DNA of 64,000 bases from Stercorarius parasiticus (lineage: Eukaryota; Chordata; Aves; Charadriiformes; Stercorariidae), in NCBI GenBank assembly GCA_013396915.1, contig VWZL01000113.1, forward strand, positions 63,321-127,320, given 5' to 3'. Under the pieces are notes generated by a model, which was given only the letters and a program-made list of their open reading frames with translations, made no database searches and was not told the origin of the DNA. Both the position numbers and the translations under genes were made by a program. Shown here one piece after another: positions 38,426-53,551 of this stretch. The stretch's first letter is position 1, and each line of letters opens with the position of its first letter.

Positions 38426-41400
38426 CTGTCATTTAGGACATGGAAGAATAAACAGCCTAGATTGTTTAGCATAGGCTTGCTACTGAAGGCACCTATGTCT
38501 ACCAGAAAAGCACGCTACGATGCACTTTTTTAAACAACTGGGTGGCAGCGACACATGTGGATGTGACTTCCGAGTAGTCTACAAAAATGGGGTCCAGGCC
38601 TTTATTCCTGCAAGAAGGCTAAAGGAATTAAAGCGGGATGTTTTGTACATTTTAGATATTGATCCAGAGATTTGCAATTTGCCTCTTTTTTTCCAGAGAA
38701 GAAATAATTTTTTTCTTTTAGTGCTATCTAACTCTTGTATAATAGAAAATAAGGTGTGAGGAGGTAACCTGCCATTTGTGCGGTGACACAAACTCAGCTT
38801 CTTGAGAAAGGGGGGAACATAATACAAGTCATCGACTTAAGTATTTCCATACCCATGGTGAACGCATGTACATGTTTAGGACAGAAGTCAATACCAGCAC
38901 ACAAGAACAATCTGCATGACAGAAAACAGTTGAGGACAGTTAACCGCAGCACAGGTTTTCTTCTTTCTCTCTGCAACTATGTCTGAGTCTCACGGCAACA
39001 GTCTACTAGCAAATGAAATCATTGCTCATCTGAAATGAGGTAAGTTGCATAACTTGGAGACAAACAAACCCATAAATGTGGTTTTGCTATTCAGAAACAC
39101 TAATGCCGCTAACCAATGGCACAGAAAGAAGCGTTTGACCACAAGTTTCGTCGTAGGCTCTTACCACAGCACCAAACTGGTGTTTGTATTCATCAGCGTC
39201 ATTTAGGCAAGGAAAGGAGAGCGAGTGGATGCTTCAGTGTCAGCTTATACCCTTTATCCTCTGGTGTGTCTCATCAGCGCTGACGATGGCGTACATCTGC
39301 AGGTTTTGAAATATTCCGATACACAAATGCTAAGCCTGGGCATTCTGAAAGGCACCGAAGGAGACAGAACCGTGATGATGAGCGAGAAACAAATGCAATG
39401 GCGGGGGCCCTCCCCACCCTGAGGGCCAGAGCACCCATGCTGCACCCATCCATTCCAATGAGGCAGACGGCGCATGGTCATCCCACCCTCCCTGTGTCCC
39501 TGGGACAGAAGAGGGAGAACTCAGCATCTAATACCGAGTTAGCAGCAAATGGTCTTTCTATTAGCATCCTACAGCTAAACCCTCTGAGAAGGTACAAATC
39601 AGGCTACAAAGAGTACCAGCCTGATAAACAACCACCACGATACCCTAATGTGATGGGAGCGTGAATCTTCTGCTGAGCCGTGCTCTACAGTTCTTCCCCG
39701 AACGTGCTTTGTCTCTGGAAAAATGCATGCGCGGCATCATTAAAAGCAGGATACAGGCTTGCCCCGTCATTGATGAAGCAGATAAAGAATGGCTTGATGT
39801 TCTTTGAAGTACAGAACACACAGCATATCTAAGAGCGTAGAATAAATTGCCCAATATATTCTAGATGAGAAACAATATGTCACGTTATTAAAGACACACT
39901 GATGCACAAAAGAACAGGCTTAAGGTGGCACGCTCAACTTGGCATTATGATTTCTTAGGCTTTCCCTCCCGAGGTAGAATATATAATTATATTTTTGCTG
40001 CAGGACCCGGTGGGTATTTCACTGTTGACTTGTAATTCCCAGAGTAAATATCTGTAATGAATCAGTTCTTTTTTTTTTCGGGGGGTGGGCTGTTCAGGAG
40101 AGGTTGAGCTTGAGCCACCCTTACCCTGAAACTCAATGACCCTTATTCTGTCGTTTAGCTCAACAATAGCTTGTCTAAGTGTCTGCTTTTAATTGATAGA
40201 AAGTTAAAAGGAGGTTTCAAGTCTGCATAAGGCAGGCAAATGTGCGGCATTATCTTAAGACAGAAATTACTACTTGACCTCCTGTGAACCATTTATACTT
40301 CGAACAATGAAGACCGATGGCTCTGGTGTCTCTCTCGGCTAGTATCAACACACAAGCTAGCTTCTCTTATACTGTTTTTTCTTTCTATGATTGCTATCCT
40401 CGTAACAAGCAACGCTCCCTTTGCCCAGCCGAGCTTACGATAATTAAAGCAGGCGGCGCATCTCAAACTTCTCTCCTTCCCCTGCCTGCTCAAGTGGAGA
40501 ATTAAGCCATGTTCACAGATATAATTCCAGCCATTTGTTTTGTAACCGCATGCACCAGTCAACGTTAGGCAACTACAGAAAAATAAATGCATAAACAATA
40601 AAACAAAAGTACAAAGAACAGCTTAATACTACAGTAAGCAATTTAAACAGCTGTCTCGGTTTATCCTTCCCGCAGAACAGTGTTTTCTTCTTTCCCCAGC
40701 AAGCATCTCTTCCAAAAGGAAAAGTAAACCTTTGTTAGTGCACGCTAATTGGGCAGAGCTGGATGCAGTTGGCAAAGATTTTCTTCAGTTGTTTCCCGTT
40801 TAGAAGATAAGGCTTTATTTGCCTTTTACACTACTGTGAGGTTTGTGTTTATGTAAGTTCATGCTTTCAATTTGCAGAAATTAATTTTGTACAGACGCTA
40901 TATATATATGGAGACGCGCTACTATATGCAGACTTGAGGATCCTTAGTATCTTCAAAAACAATTTTTCCCCACAGCATAAACGGCAAAGAAAATATCCAT
41001 AAGAGAAACACTGAGGCTGAAAAAACGAGATGCCCTTTCTTTCCTCGCTCCCCGAATATAGGACATAGAGGTTTCCACAAGTATTACATTAGCTCTAAGT
41101 CGTTCAAATAGGAGGAGTTCCTTTAAAAAATAAAGTGGAATGAAATATGCTATATGGGCATTTGACAACCCTACCCTTTCCGTATTAAAATCGGTCTGAG
41201 AGACAGAGTTCAGCTCGCTGTCAACCTCTACAACGTCTTCTGCTTATTTTTCCCAGCCCTCCAGCTTGCATTTGGCAACCTTTGCCCTTGTTTGGTGAAC
41301 TCTTTTGAGGAAGGCGCATAATTTCTCATTTTGGGAAAGCACACAGCTCCTTGAGTCATTCTGTAAGTGAATGTATGAAGACAGAAACACTGCAGCTGAA

Positions 41401-44400
41401 AGTAAAGAAGACCGTGGGGTTATGAGAACTAATAATTCCACAAGTTAATCTCAGTTCTTCCAAGAATTCAGTCACAGTTACTTGCACTAAGAACGTGGGA
41501 TAAAACAAGGAAGCACGGCGGGAAGGGTGGTGGTGCCGCACTGTTTCAGAGGGACGGTACGACCGCTGTCTGGCTTTGCCGTACTTTGAGGAAACCAGCG
41601 CTCAGGGGAAGACAGGGAAGAGCAGTCCCCATGCATTTGAGGGTGCTGGAAGCAACACAGGCAGACAGAGGAGCCACCTCCCTGCCAAAGCACGCTGCCA
41701 GGCGAGCCTGAGGCCTAGATCCTACTTAGGGTCGGTACTGCTTTTTGACACGAGCATCAAATCCAGCTGACCTCCTCCTGGGAGGACAGTATTAAGATAG
41801 CCAGAGGTAAAACCCTCCCTGCGGCAGGTCTCTTCCATCCCAGCGGTGGCACGCTGTTATCGCGACCTCAGAACACCACCGGCATGGGTTTTACAGGCAT
41901 TTCTCACCTCTCTCTAACGAAGCTAATTAAATCCACACAGCGCCGTAGACCAGCGTGAGGCTGTAGAATACAGCTATGTGTGCTTCTACCAGCAGCGTAT
42001 CCACCTGGTTATTTCCAAATTTGATATTAACAGACAAATCCTGCTTCCAGTTCTGACTCCTGAGGCACATCTATGTGCCTGACTTGTCAGTGAACTCCAT
42101 CTGGGAAAGCGAATACTGTAGTTGCACTTTGGAGACACTCTGCGTGCTGATGCAAGCCTGAACACGATTCCCTAGACGCAGGTTGGGCGGAGAGGGAGTA
42201 ACCATCTTACAAAACACGCCCGCAGATAAATTCTTCAAGTATGTCGATTTTCATGTAACACAATTTTCTTAAAAAAAGTTGACAGGACAGTAACAGCAGG
42301 TTTGAAGCTGACTCCCCTCGAGCCTGTGTCCACCACCGTGCCCGAGAGCAGGCTGGTACGGTTGCCTCTGGAAGACCCCACAGCACTGAAATGCAGCGAG
42401 CTTTCAGCATGGCACGTAAGAAGGGTCGGACCCGATAACCGACTCGCTCCCCATCCAGATGAGGTACTCCAACTGGACGTAATGCAAGCTGGGAGGAGAC
42501 AGAAGACCGAATCCCTCTAGTTTAATCTGTAACTTCCAGTGAGTTACGTCGCCCCGCTGATTTCCAGTGCCTCTGTTTTCTTTAGAAACTTACCGTGAGG
42601 AAGGCGTGTGTTTTGCACCACAAGATCGAGTCCCAGCGAAGCTATTACAAAAGTATTAAGAAGTGAGTTTACTTAGCCTACACCGCGCTCTCTAAATAGA
42701 TACTTCCCAAAATAACCTGATTTCAAAGGCTTTTAAAAAAAATGCACACATAGAAGTTGTTTATTCCCAAAGAGATGAACCGAACCGTTCTCTGCACTCT
42801 AAAGCCCTTTCCAGAACTGGATTCCTTCCGTGCCGCCCTTTCATCTCAAGACATTTGTTTTATTTTAAGTGGTGCGTTTTGACGCGTGTGTCTCTTGAAC
42901 CTCATCTGCCTCAGACTCAGCAAGAGTATCAATGTCCCTTATGGGATAGCATCATGGAATATTTTATATGCTGTGACAAGCAGTCTCTTCTGTAATATTT
43001 TGGTCCAACATTTCCTGGCTTATTTAATCTCAGCTTTTTAAAAATTGAGTGTCCTGTAAAAGGAAACTGCATTAGAGGGAAAGCAATAAATGCTTCATTC
43101 ACTGTGCTCGGCCAAAATAGCTCACTGAGTCTCGGAATGAAAAGACCCTTGTCCATAACAACACAGACACAATTACAGGCACAGCCAGGATGGTTTTGCC
43201 TAGAAGGGGGAAATGCCTTGTAGCATTCAGGACGAGGGGTGAAATCTCTCAATGTGTAGGGCAATCAGTTTGATAATAATTAGGACCCTTATAACGGGCA
43301 GCGGGGAAGAAACGGGAGGTCCAAAGTGCATAAAGGGGACAGCAAAGTGAAACTCCCGTCTTCCTAAGGAAACCACATCCTCTTGTTCCCTTCCTGTCTT
43401 CCTGAAGAGAATATTCAGGATAACTCATCACAGAAGCATTCCAAGGGGGAAAACCCGTCAATTTTCTCTCCCTCGTCTTCCATTGTTTTTTCTCAGCTGT
43501 ACCTTCTTGATTGTTATAACACTTGATCCAGCCCTTTTCCACGTCATCTTTCTCTTCAGTTGTCTGCACGTTACTCTTCTTTCTTAGCGCTCCCATAGAT
43601 TTTGCACTCTGCCTTCCGCTTCCACCCCTTCGTCTTGACTCTCCCCTTTGCTTCTCCGGTCATAATCTGCAGTTCCCCTTTAACTCTTCCTAACTCCTCT
43701 CTCCCGAGGGATTCACGTTGCAGATGGCAGCAGCAAAAGCAAACTGAGGTGCGCCTCAGAAGCCGAAGACACAGGACTTGGACAGTATGAGATCCCAAAG
43801 CAGTGCTAAGAGGGATCCCACAAAGACTCCATCCGTTAACGGGGGTCACTCAAGCGTGGTGCCCTTTTTTATTTGCCGATGGTTAATGACTCCTCAGGCC
43901 AATTAAAATTATCCCACAAGGTTCACTTCAGCATGAACGCTGTTTTGCAGAACTGCGGGAGCATTACAGACCTCAGAAAAGAAGCTTGACTGAGGCTCAG
44001 CAATTCGTCATGTTCACTTCTTGCTTCCTTGAAAGTAGCTCAGAACTCGGTGTCGACAGGAAGGATCAAACAAGTAGCAGTCATGCCCGAAACCAACATT
44101 TTATTCTGATAATTAAGTTACCGAAAAAAGTTAGTCTTTTGGTAGGGCTATAAATGCAGAGTAGCTGTCAAATGTAGGGAATGCTGCTCTGCACGTCTAC
44201 ACTGCGCTAACTCTTCCTGAAAGGATCTTTCAGATGTCACAGCATTTCTGTCCCTTCAGGGAGTGCTCCTTTCAGTTCCTCCCTTGATCACAAGTTCTCT
44301 GACAGGACTGCATCGGAAAAAAAAGTTGTTATTTGCAGGCTTTTTTCGGGCTATGCTCTTTTCATGCTCACGATCGCTAGACTTCTATTCTGTGAAAAAT

Positions 44401-44429
44401 GCAGGCTGCAGAGGAAACACACACATTTT

Positions 44430-44565
44430 ACCCCACTTTGCAGTAGACAGGAAATTTAAGGCAGAGAAGCGCATAGCGTAGCGAACCGTGCACGGGACGC
44501 ACAGTGAGGAGACCCAGGTGCTCTTCCTGCTTCTGCAGACAACCTGCAGTGACATGAGACTAGCA
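44430..44565. repeat. Possible MIR-like SINE fragment
   Basis: GTGAGGAGACCCAGGTGCTC followed by TTCCTGCTTCTGCAGACAAC resembles the 5' part of MIR (GGAGACCTGGGTTC...CTGCTCTGCCAC). The stretch before it (TTTTACCCCACTTTGCAG...) resembles the MIR core in the opposite orientation. The two halves disagree in strand, so the call is weak. Confidence 0.3.
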
Positions 44566-47329
44566 AAAAAAAAAAAAATTATTTTATGCATCAGTTTACT
44601 TCCCGGCCATGAAATCTGCAAATATAAAGAAGAGTCGTGTGTTTTTAGTAGGAGGAGGTGATCTCCCATCTCTTGCCACGGGAACAGAATCTCTGAAGAC
44701 AATTTGCTCTCATAGGCCTCTGCTTTTTGAGAGCAATAGGATGTGACTTGTTCCAAGGCAAAGTGCTTTCTGAAGAGGCTGTTGCACGCTTTCCAGATGG
44801 GCTTTGCATTATCTCTCCATACTGTTAGGATACTCTTGAACAGCACTGCCAGCAACAGGAAGTTGCTGATGTGCTTGCTCGCGTGTTTTAAGATGCCTTA
44901 AGGTGAGCTGCCAGATTTTCAAACAGAGGTTTTTCTGTTTTGCATGCCAAATATTTCTTAAAGAAAACATACTCCATTTTCTCTTGTCTGTGCTATCCCT
45001 CAGTTGCGCTACTGGCATAGAAATTACGTTCTAGTCACATTGCAGAGCAAGGGAAACAATTCTTGCTTTTTTCCTTCGAAGGGGCACCAAGTAAACCAAA
45101 TAAATAGCTGGTTAAATTACATCTTCGTATTGAACGTTCTTCATGTAAAAAAAAAATGTGTCTGTTGTTATCGCTATCAACTTTCAGATAGATAATTACC
45201 TGTAGCGATGCCAGCAGCACTCGCTGACCTTGTTTTCAAATGGAAGGTTGTCATGGCACATGCCAACATTACGTCTTACACCACTGTCTAGACGTGGCCA
45301 AAATTACTCTCAGCCTCTACTGACACTGTTCTGGGAACAGAGATAAGTCCGTGATACAGCTTTTCAACCCACCCAACACGTGCGATTTCTTTAACCCGAA
45401 CTAAAAATGAGCCCAGACAACAGAAGCGTATTACCGTCTTGGCCTACTAAGGCCAAGCACAATTATTTTTGCCTTCACATGTCAAAAATGTGCAGTTTAG
45501 TTATTGTTTTTATATTGTAAATAAGAAATTTGTTCAAGACTGAAAAATGCAAAAAGCCACAGACGGTTCCTCGGGGAAAGAGCGTCCTTTCCTCCCCTCC
45601 CCAAAAGCCAAAACCAATAGAAATTCACTCACTTAAGTAAATATTCAATAACTCATATACATCTGCTTAGTCTGAACTGAAAGGTCTAAAGCATCTGATT
45701 TTTTTTCTTATTCCTTTTTAATTCTCACCATGCGTATTGTCCGATTTCAGTACCGTGAGGCACGCAGAGAGTGCCAAGCTCTGATTTCCCAGCTTGGTCT
45801 GTGCTTAAAACTACAGGGTCCAGTAGGCATTTCCCAACTGAGACTTAAGCTTAACAGTACAAAAATTGCCACAGGCAATACCATTTTAAGGTATAGCTGT
45901 TGAGGCTTTCTCATCCTGCATTTAATTCTCACACTGTGAAATGCCTTCCTTTACCTAGGCAAATTCAACTCTCTGGGTAATTGCATGGTGAACCGAGCTG
46001 CTGAACATAGCTGACAGCCCTTCCTAACCCAAGAACCTCCACGTGAGAAGCTGCGGCGGCTTAACTGCCTCCCGAATAGGCTTATGCACATGCCCGTCGC
46101 ATAGACAAGACAAAGCAAAACTCCTCCTTTCTTTGGTAGGACCAGGTTTTTCTCCCAGGGAACCACGCTGCTCGTGATTTGGTAGACAAGGCACGTTTTC
46201 TTTAAACTTATACTGTAAATGCTGTGAAAGAAATAATCTTGGAATATTTCATTTTTTTTAAATAACCCATTTCTCTTATCCCCTAATGTAAATAATCTAA
46301 TAGTGATGGACAACGTAATCCACATCTGTCTTCTCCTCTGCCTTTTTTGTTCTACTTGCTTGCCTTCAGCTTACATCACTTTTCTTCCCCTGTAGCAGAG
46401 ACTATTCTCGATAAAGCCATCTCCCACCCAATTGGGGCGTAAAAGAAAACTTAACTAGGACATAACAAAAATTGTGTTGCCGCTACCTTTGCGGCTTAAT
46501 TTGTGTTTTAAAAACCCTGTTTTCCCCTGTGCCCACCTTTGCAGTGAGGATTTTTTTCAGGCAAAAGCTCTCCATTTCTTCGTACAGCACTTAGCACAGG
46601 GACCATTTCGTAGTTGCTGTAGCTGTATTTTTGTAAAAAAGGCAATTAAGGTGAAGAAACACCCGTCAGTTTCTTCACGCTGCAGATGAGCAAAACAATT
46701 AGCCACGGGAAAGCATAGTTTGCCTGTGAGCGGTTGGTCTTTGTGTCATATGGGTTCCTATCTACTTGACAAAGCAACCGTGCTGAAAATGATGATACGA
46801 TTGCGCAGCCCGGGCTTTAGCACAGTTCGCAGCACCTAGGAAAAAACTATGAACACGACTCGGTTCCTTACAAGATACAAAAAAAACCCCACATTTATAT
46901 GTTTTTCTCTTTTTAAGTACGATATAAAGCATCGTCACCAGAGTTCCATCACCTATATCACTTAACTCTAGACAGAAAAATCACGTTAAAGCCCCCCAAA
47001 AAGTCAAGAGTTGCTTTCAAGACTCTTCATTAATGTTTGATGGTTTTAATCTAACATACTTGGCATATTTGAACCTAAAATTTGGTTTTGCTTTCATTTG
47101 TATCGAATTGCCTTTGGGGTTTTTCCTTTCCTCTGGTACTCGGTTCACTTGTATGCGTATACAAACACACACGTGTATATAAATAGGCAGAGAAAAGCCA
47201 CACTTCTTACATAACAAGGTGACCACAGAAGCTGAAACAAACTAATGCTGCAAACCACGCAACATCAGGTGCTCAGACTCGGACTATAAATCTGCCATCA
47301 GCGTACGCTGTACTGAGATCACTGAGACA

Positions 47330-47450
47330 CAGGACTAAGTTTACCTGGTCTCTGCTGCTAATTCACCGGATGACGCTGGAAAAAATCCCATTCTTGCACA
47401 AAGACCCTGACCGCCTCTTTGTAAAATGAAAGTGATGCGTATCTCCCATT
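47330..47450 (+). repeat. MIR-like SINE fragment
   Basis: CTCTGCTGCTAATTCACCGG, ATGACGCTGGAAAAAATCCC and CTCTTTGTAAAATGAAAGTG follow the order of the MIR consensus (CTCTGCCACTTACTAGCTGTGTGACCTTGG, then CATCTGTAAAATGGGG). Diverged and lacking clear ends. Confidence 0.5.
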
Positions 47451-48559
47451 TACTGACTTCAGTAGGAGCTGCGCTTGATAAAGGAGTTTAATAAATATAG
47501 GCTAAATCCCTGTATTAGCCTGTATTAGATGACTTGGGTATCACAGGTGTTATTCCGAGTCATCAGCTATTCAAAACAGCTCTTTTGAAACCTTGGAGTT
47601 TCCCTTTAAGATCTGATGAGATCTGTGTCATTCAACAGCTCATTTTACTTCCTCAGCATTTTCTCACTTCCGCATTGTACGTACTGGAAGTCACGATCAC
47701 ATTGTTTCAAAATAGCACCCTTCTAAACACAGGGAAGTTTTCAGCACCCAGCCAGCAAAACGTCACCAAGTCAATAGTTACTCTGGAATGCCGTTAGGAT
47801 AGAAGAGGTGAAAAGCTGATCCAAACTCATTGGCAGAAAGCATAAACACCATTCTGCAAATTACTGAAGTCTGTCACTTTCTAAGACAAGAAATCCTGCT
47901 ATCGAGAGCATCGAATAGCACTAACCGAACTCTGTCTTCGTCACCATCAGGAATCTAGAGGAGCTCTCACTGACCATGGAATTACACGGCAGTGTAGGGA
48001 GCACAGGCCTTAAAAAACCCAAATCAATCTAGAAAAGCTTTGTAAGGGATGTAAGTTCCTGTGTTTCACCGTTCCCGCTCCCACCCAGTGAAGCGGTAGA
48101 TCTTTCTCCGTCATACAAACTCGCCCTTTCACTTTTGCCGAAGGATACAGCACAAGAGCTCAGTTCTTCGCTCCTGCAGTTCTGTTCTCCGTTTCAGAGG
48201 AGTTGTGCCTGCTTTACGCCATTCTAAACGCGAAGAGAATCAGACATTCCATCTTCAGTGCTTTTGTTTCAAAGATAAATGACTGTGTTTTGCTGCTTTC
48301 CCCGTGGCTTATTCCAGAGATCTGCTGCCAGTTCGGACTGGCTCCGTGTCAAGACTTGACACACAGCAAAAACAGTTGGAAAATAGCAACGCTCCATCTG
48401 ATCGGCTAAGTTGGAAGTTTTGTGCGCTCAGAGCTGTAACAGTGGGGAAGGTAGCAGACCCACGGCATTTTTAGATACCTGTTTCTATTAGAGTGCTTTG
48501 CAAAAGTTTGCTCTGTGAATTTTGGACGGGAAGCAGATGACTGGAGAAGCTTAAACATT

Positions 48560-48600
48560 GAAAGGAAAGAAAGGGGGAAGGGAGAGAGAAAAGAGAGAAG
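48560..48600 (+). repeat. Homopurine tract, 41 bases
   Basis: An unbroken run of A and G on the plus strand (GAAAGGAAAGAAAGGGGGAA and onward), the kind of sequence that can form triplex DNA. No gene is attached to it. Confidence 0.9.
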
Positions 48601-51600
48601 CAGCTAATTGCTATAAAACACGTGCAAATATAAATGCGCAGCCAAGCAGGACACATCAATGTGTCACGTTTGGACAGAAGATAAACTGAAGGTCTGCGAG
48701 AGCCGTGCTGCAAAGACAAACTGATGACACACAATGGAAGCCTCTTTTGTAAAGAATGGTCTAGTTCCAGTGTTTGATCCCCTGCAAGGATTCACAAGTG
48801 TTTTATAACTTTTCACAAGAAAAAAAAAAATTGCTTCCTTTCTTAGCTTAAAGACACTGAAAGAAGTAAGGCCAGATTAATTTCCTTTGAGGCTTTTTCT
48901 AGTGATCTGTCGGAAAGAAACGGCTCCATAAACACTTGATACGTTTCACCTCCGTCAGTAATCAGGTCCAGACTGGTGAAAATAAAAGCGTTAGAACGAA
49001 ACAGACACCATTTCCATGGGGAAATTTTATTTTACATCAACTCCCGAGTGGACAATCAGAGTCGCATCTTAAAGCAGTTTGCACACGGTGTACTGTTTTG
49101 GAAGCAAGTTTTAAGTTAGAGCAACGACTTTATCGGAAGTAACTCCTAGAACTATAACATGTGGGAGGCAAAAGTGTTCAGTCCCAGTCAGAAACACGTC
49201 AGCTCTTCACGTCATGTTGTAATGTGCATAACTCGTTAAAAAACTATTTAGGTCATGGACTTCAGCTTCAGTCTAACACCTGCTTCTGTACAAGATCGTT
49301 TTCTTCAGTTCCCTATGCAATTTGGAGTGGAAGCTTCGGCCTGCAGAGTGACTCCGTATATGTTTATTTTTGATTCTTTTCGGTGAGCGTCCAGAGCCGC
49401 TGACTAATCAAAAGGAGAGTCTCCTACTTCTCTGCTCCTCTTGGAGCGGGAGAGCAAACGTAGTAACGGGAGTGAGACTTTTTCATCTCACATATTGTCA
49501 AGGAACGGGTTGCGGTACTGTTACTCACAGCATGCAGAATTTTATTCCACTGTCTTCTCACCTGTGAGAGATGCTAATTAATTCAGAAAGATTTTTTTTC
49601 CTTCAGGATGTGCGCAAGAAAACCTAGCTGAAATGTCAGCTTCCGCATTTCAACATTGACAGTTAAAAAAGCAAAAGAAAACTTTCTGCGGGTCAGCTGC
49701 TGGGGTTTGCTTCAGGGAGACACACAGGAGACTGCTCAGCCCTTTGATTCCACGTGGCGTTCACCCCCTTTTTTTTAACCGGTTTCTTTTAGGACTAGGA
49801 CTGCATTTCAAAATTTTCTAACGTAACTGCCTGGCTAAAAATAGTCTTTTTGAGAAACTATTCAATAAAGCGCAGCGCAAAACTCCCGCTGTGAATAAGA
49901 AAATGAACATGATGGGGTCTTTGGCTTGTTTTGACAGAGACATTCTTTGGCCGCTCCAGCTGCCCACCAGCTTGGAAATGGCATCGAAATCCTTCTCTTC
50001 AAGGGACAGCTGGAAGCAACTGTGGGAGAGAGAGGAGCGCTGTCACAGAGCAGTAACTCAGCTCTGAGCCCGGCCTCAGCCGAGCAATTTCGGATGCTCA
50101 AGTGTTCCTAAGGGATGGATAACATTTTCTGCATTGATGGCTGTAGCAGAGCAGAAATGTTACAGCCAACAGATGGTTAAATTCACTATAATCTGGTGAC
50201 TTCTTAAGCGAGGGTTATGTAAATACTTCAGGAGCCACCGCTTTTCGTTAGAAAAAAATAATAAACCAAGAAATCGTTTACCCTACATCAAAAGCCTCGG
50301 TGTTACTATCTTAACTTGTTTATTATCTGTCTGCTGTAAAGCGCAGATTTCTACATCCTCACTGCTACCTACTGCAAGTGACTCGTGTCAAAAAGAATTT
50401 TTTCGGGTCTCTGACTGTTCTCAAGGCCGTAAGCCTTGAATATAGAGAGTAAGGTGTGCTCTCTTGGCGGGACGGCCCGCTGATGGACCGATCCGAGGGC
50501 AAATGGCAGATCATAAGGGAAGACTTAGTTTGCATTACACCGTTAGCCTATTCCTCCCGTTCCGAGATGCCCACATCCTCACATCAATGACTCAAATGTG
50601 CTTTAAGTAGGCAGATCATGTACTCAAGTAATCGCTAAGCTAGGGAGTCCCAGCTCCCACCCAAATCATAGTGTTTTTTCTTTTTTTCAAGCATGAGTAT
50701 TTCTTAGCTCACCGGATTTTGTGCTTCTAGGATTCACTTTTTCAGCTTCTCTTCACCACCGTGAAAGAGGCCTATTCGAAATCCGCCAGAAAACGCTCCC
50801 TTAATTATAAGATTTCCAGAGCTGCTATTTCAAACAAGGAACAGCTCACATGAGATTTGTGGTGTACGGTGATAGAGTCAACAATACCGACCTGCCACGC
50901 CCCTCAGTAGCTTCACATTCTTAAACTGACATAACAAAGGATATTTTTTCCTCTGTAAAGCACAAAATCCTCCAGAAGTCGAAGTGAAGGCTGCATGAGA
51001 TCATCTGCTGCCAGAAAGAGAAGGCAGTATCACTCACTCTAGGTAACATAGCTGACTGCCTTGCAATTAAAGGACCGTTCCCTGGGAGGCAGATACCTTT
51101 TATCTTGGACGTGGAAATCATCTAGTACCCTCCCTCCTGCACTACCTTGGGTGTGCGCAGACAACCATCAAGATTATTATAAGCCTTACAGGTAGAAAGT
51201 TCCAGGAGTGTCACATAAAGAAAAGATAAAACAGAGGCATAACAAGTCATCACTTTCTTACGGGACTGGAAGTGACATGTGTTGCTGTAGAAATAACTAT
51301 TTTATTTGGATTTTGGGTTCTGTACTTCAGAAGATCCTAAAGCAATTTCCGAACCACGACCCTAATTCTGGGGAGGTGTGAGGTCAACCATAGCCTTACT
51401 CACTGGAGTTGGAAATGAACAAAAGCAAGGAGAAGGAGAACTGGGTGGGGTGTAAAAGGCCAGGAACTCATAGCTATCTTCCCTTCTTTATGGCTCATCT
51501 CAGAGTTTATTTGACTGAAAAAGCACACACTCTAGATAGAGGAGGGAAGGCAGGGGCAGGAGGGAGCATATAGCCTGCCCCCTCAGCTCCAGAGCTCCTG

Positions 51601-53533
51601 AGCAGACGTTTCCTCCGCAGTGTGTTACAGAGGGAGGTCAGAAGCGTCCCCTCAGCAGAGCCAGGTCTCAGCTGTGCTGCGTTTTTAAGGCACTCAGATT
51701 TAGCGCTGCTTGCATCATACGTCTCTCACGGCCACCTTCATTAGCACAGGGGCCAGCCTACCGCGCATTCGGTGTTAGGTTCAAGAAGGGTTCCTAGTAC
51801 TGTGAGGCACGCAAAGGGAAGGTTCTGGCGTTATATTCCCTGAGCTCGATAAACACAGCTTTAGGACAAAGTCTTCTGGAAAGCCTAGCGCTGCTTCTCT
51901 GAAAAATCAGAGAAAAAGCGTTCCTGAAACAAAGCTGAAGGACATATACATGATGCCTACAAGAGGATTTTTTTTCGATATTTCCCTCTAAGAAAACTAG
52001 GCAGTCAAGCCCGTAAGCACCTTTTAAGTCTCCTGGACCTGGAGAGAGTCCTAGGGTCCCACGCAGGCTAGAGCCGCCTGTCGCACCAGCAGCTTATGGC
52101 AAGACCTGGCGAGTGACCGCAATCCAGTCCTGTACCACATCTCTGCATCGGTGTTAAGGGAAGGGAGAGGGGGGAAACCCAGGACAACGCACAGCCCTTG
52201 AGCCAGAAGCAGCAGATGAACACGGAGCTGAGGAACACGCCCATCACTACGCATTAGTTTTGTTACCCATTTTCCCCCACCCAGCCCATCCGTGATCAAA
52301 GCCTTGGGAGTCTCCAGAGGAGGGGTGCCTTCCAGCCATGAGCCTGGTACCGGTCGGTTTGTAGGTGCAGGTGTGAATATCACTCCTACTATGCAAGATA
52401 AAACAAGCCTAAAGTCCCTCCCTACTGCTCCATGGGTGCGGGCAGAGGGTAAAAGCCCTAACTCCTTCCCCGCACGACCACACTAGATAGACGGGCTCTG
52501 GCCTCGGTAATGCAGCTTTCTGTGATAAATTATCTGTACAATGCAGTGAATTTCTTACGGAAGCAACGTGTTCCCTTTTCTTACCCAGGGCCACTCCGGT
52601 GACAAAGGGGACTGGGATGGGACGGGGCTCCACCAGTCACATAAGATCTTCTTCCTCATTGACAGACTGCCGGGAGAGAGAAACTTGTTTCTAGAGAAGC
52701 CTGAGTCACCGGCTAAGAAAAACTCCAGGGATTCTGTGAAATGCTGAACCCATTACTCAGCGACCACAAAAAGAAACTGCGCTCAGATCCAGCTGCTGAG
52801 AAACGCTGCAAAGTGACATCTTCTCATTTAGTTTGGGCAGCCACACAGTGTTTTTGTTTTAAGCTTAGGAGAAACAATAATGCTGGTGTCACGGTCCGGC
52901 AAGAAGTGCTACAACATCTGTACTGACTCACATCTCTAGAGAAGGAAGAGCGGGCTGGCCTCGTACGCTGCATTATAACAAATCCGCCGTTAAAGAAGAC
53001 CTCACACTTCTATTGCACAACAGCATCTCCAATGATTTGTCAGGCTATGTGCCCTGTGGCCCAAGAAGTACCTTTTTCTAGGCCCAGAAAATTGCCATCG
53101 GGTTTCATTGGGATATGAATAGCGGAGATAGCCACGACTCCCCAGACAGCTGTTTTTCTGCTTTTGCACCTCAGGAAAATCCTGACGCGTCAAAGTCTGT
53201 AGGCACGTGAGGGTCAGTCGGCACAGCGCTGCCTGGAAAGCAGCAGCTGCTGTGAATCATATCCTGGGAACTCCACAGAGAGGGTCCAGATAAGCGAAGG
53301 CAGGGCAGCGTTCCCTTTCCGGCCCGGGACTGGCTCTCCTGTTCTAAATAAGCAAAAGAAACAGTGTATGGGAAAATACCGTGATGGAAGTGCAAAAACT
53401 GGTAGAAAACACTAGTTACGAATAATCCGCTATCCAGATGGAAGAACGTATTTGGCAAGTTTCCAGAGGGGTATTTTCGTACCCCAGTGCTGTTAAATAT
53501 TTCCAGAAAAAATCCGTGTGATACTTTTAATGT

Positions 53534-53551
53534 AAAAAAAAAAAAAAAAAA
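53534..53551 (+). repeat. Poly-A run of 18
   Basis: Eighteen consecutive A after TTTTAATGT. No retrocopy is recognised upstream of it on the plus strand. Confidence 0.9.

Noticed and set aside
44385..44855. 156-codon minus-strand open frame
   Set aside because: It contains a poly-A/T stretch read as Phe and overlaps a possible SINE fragment; no protein family recognised.
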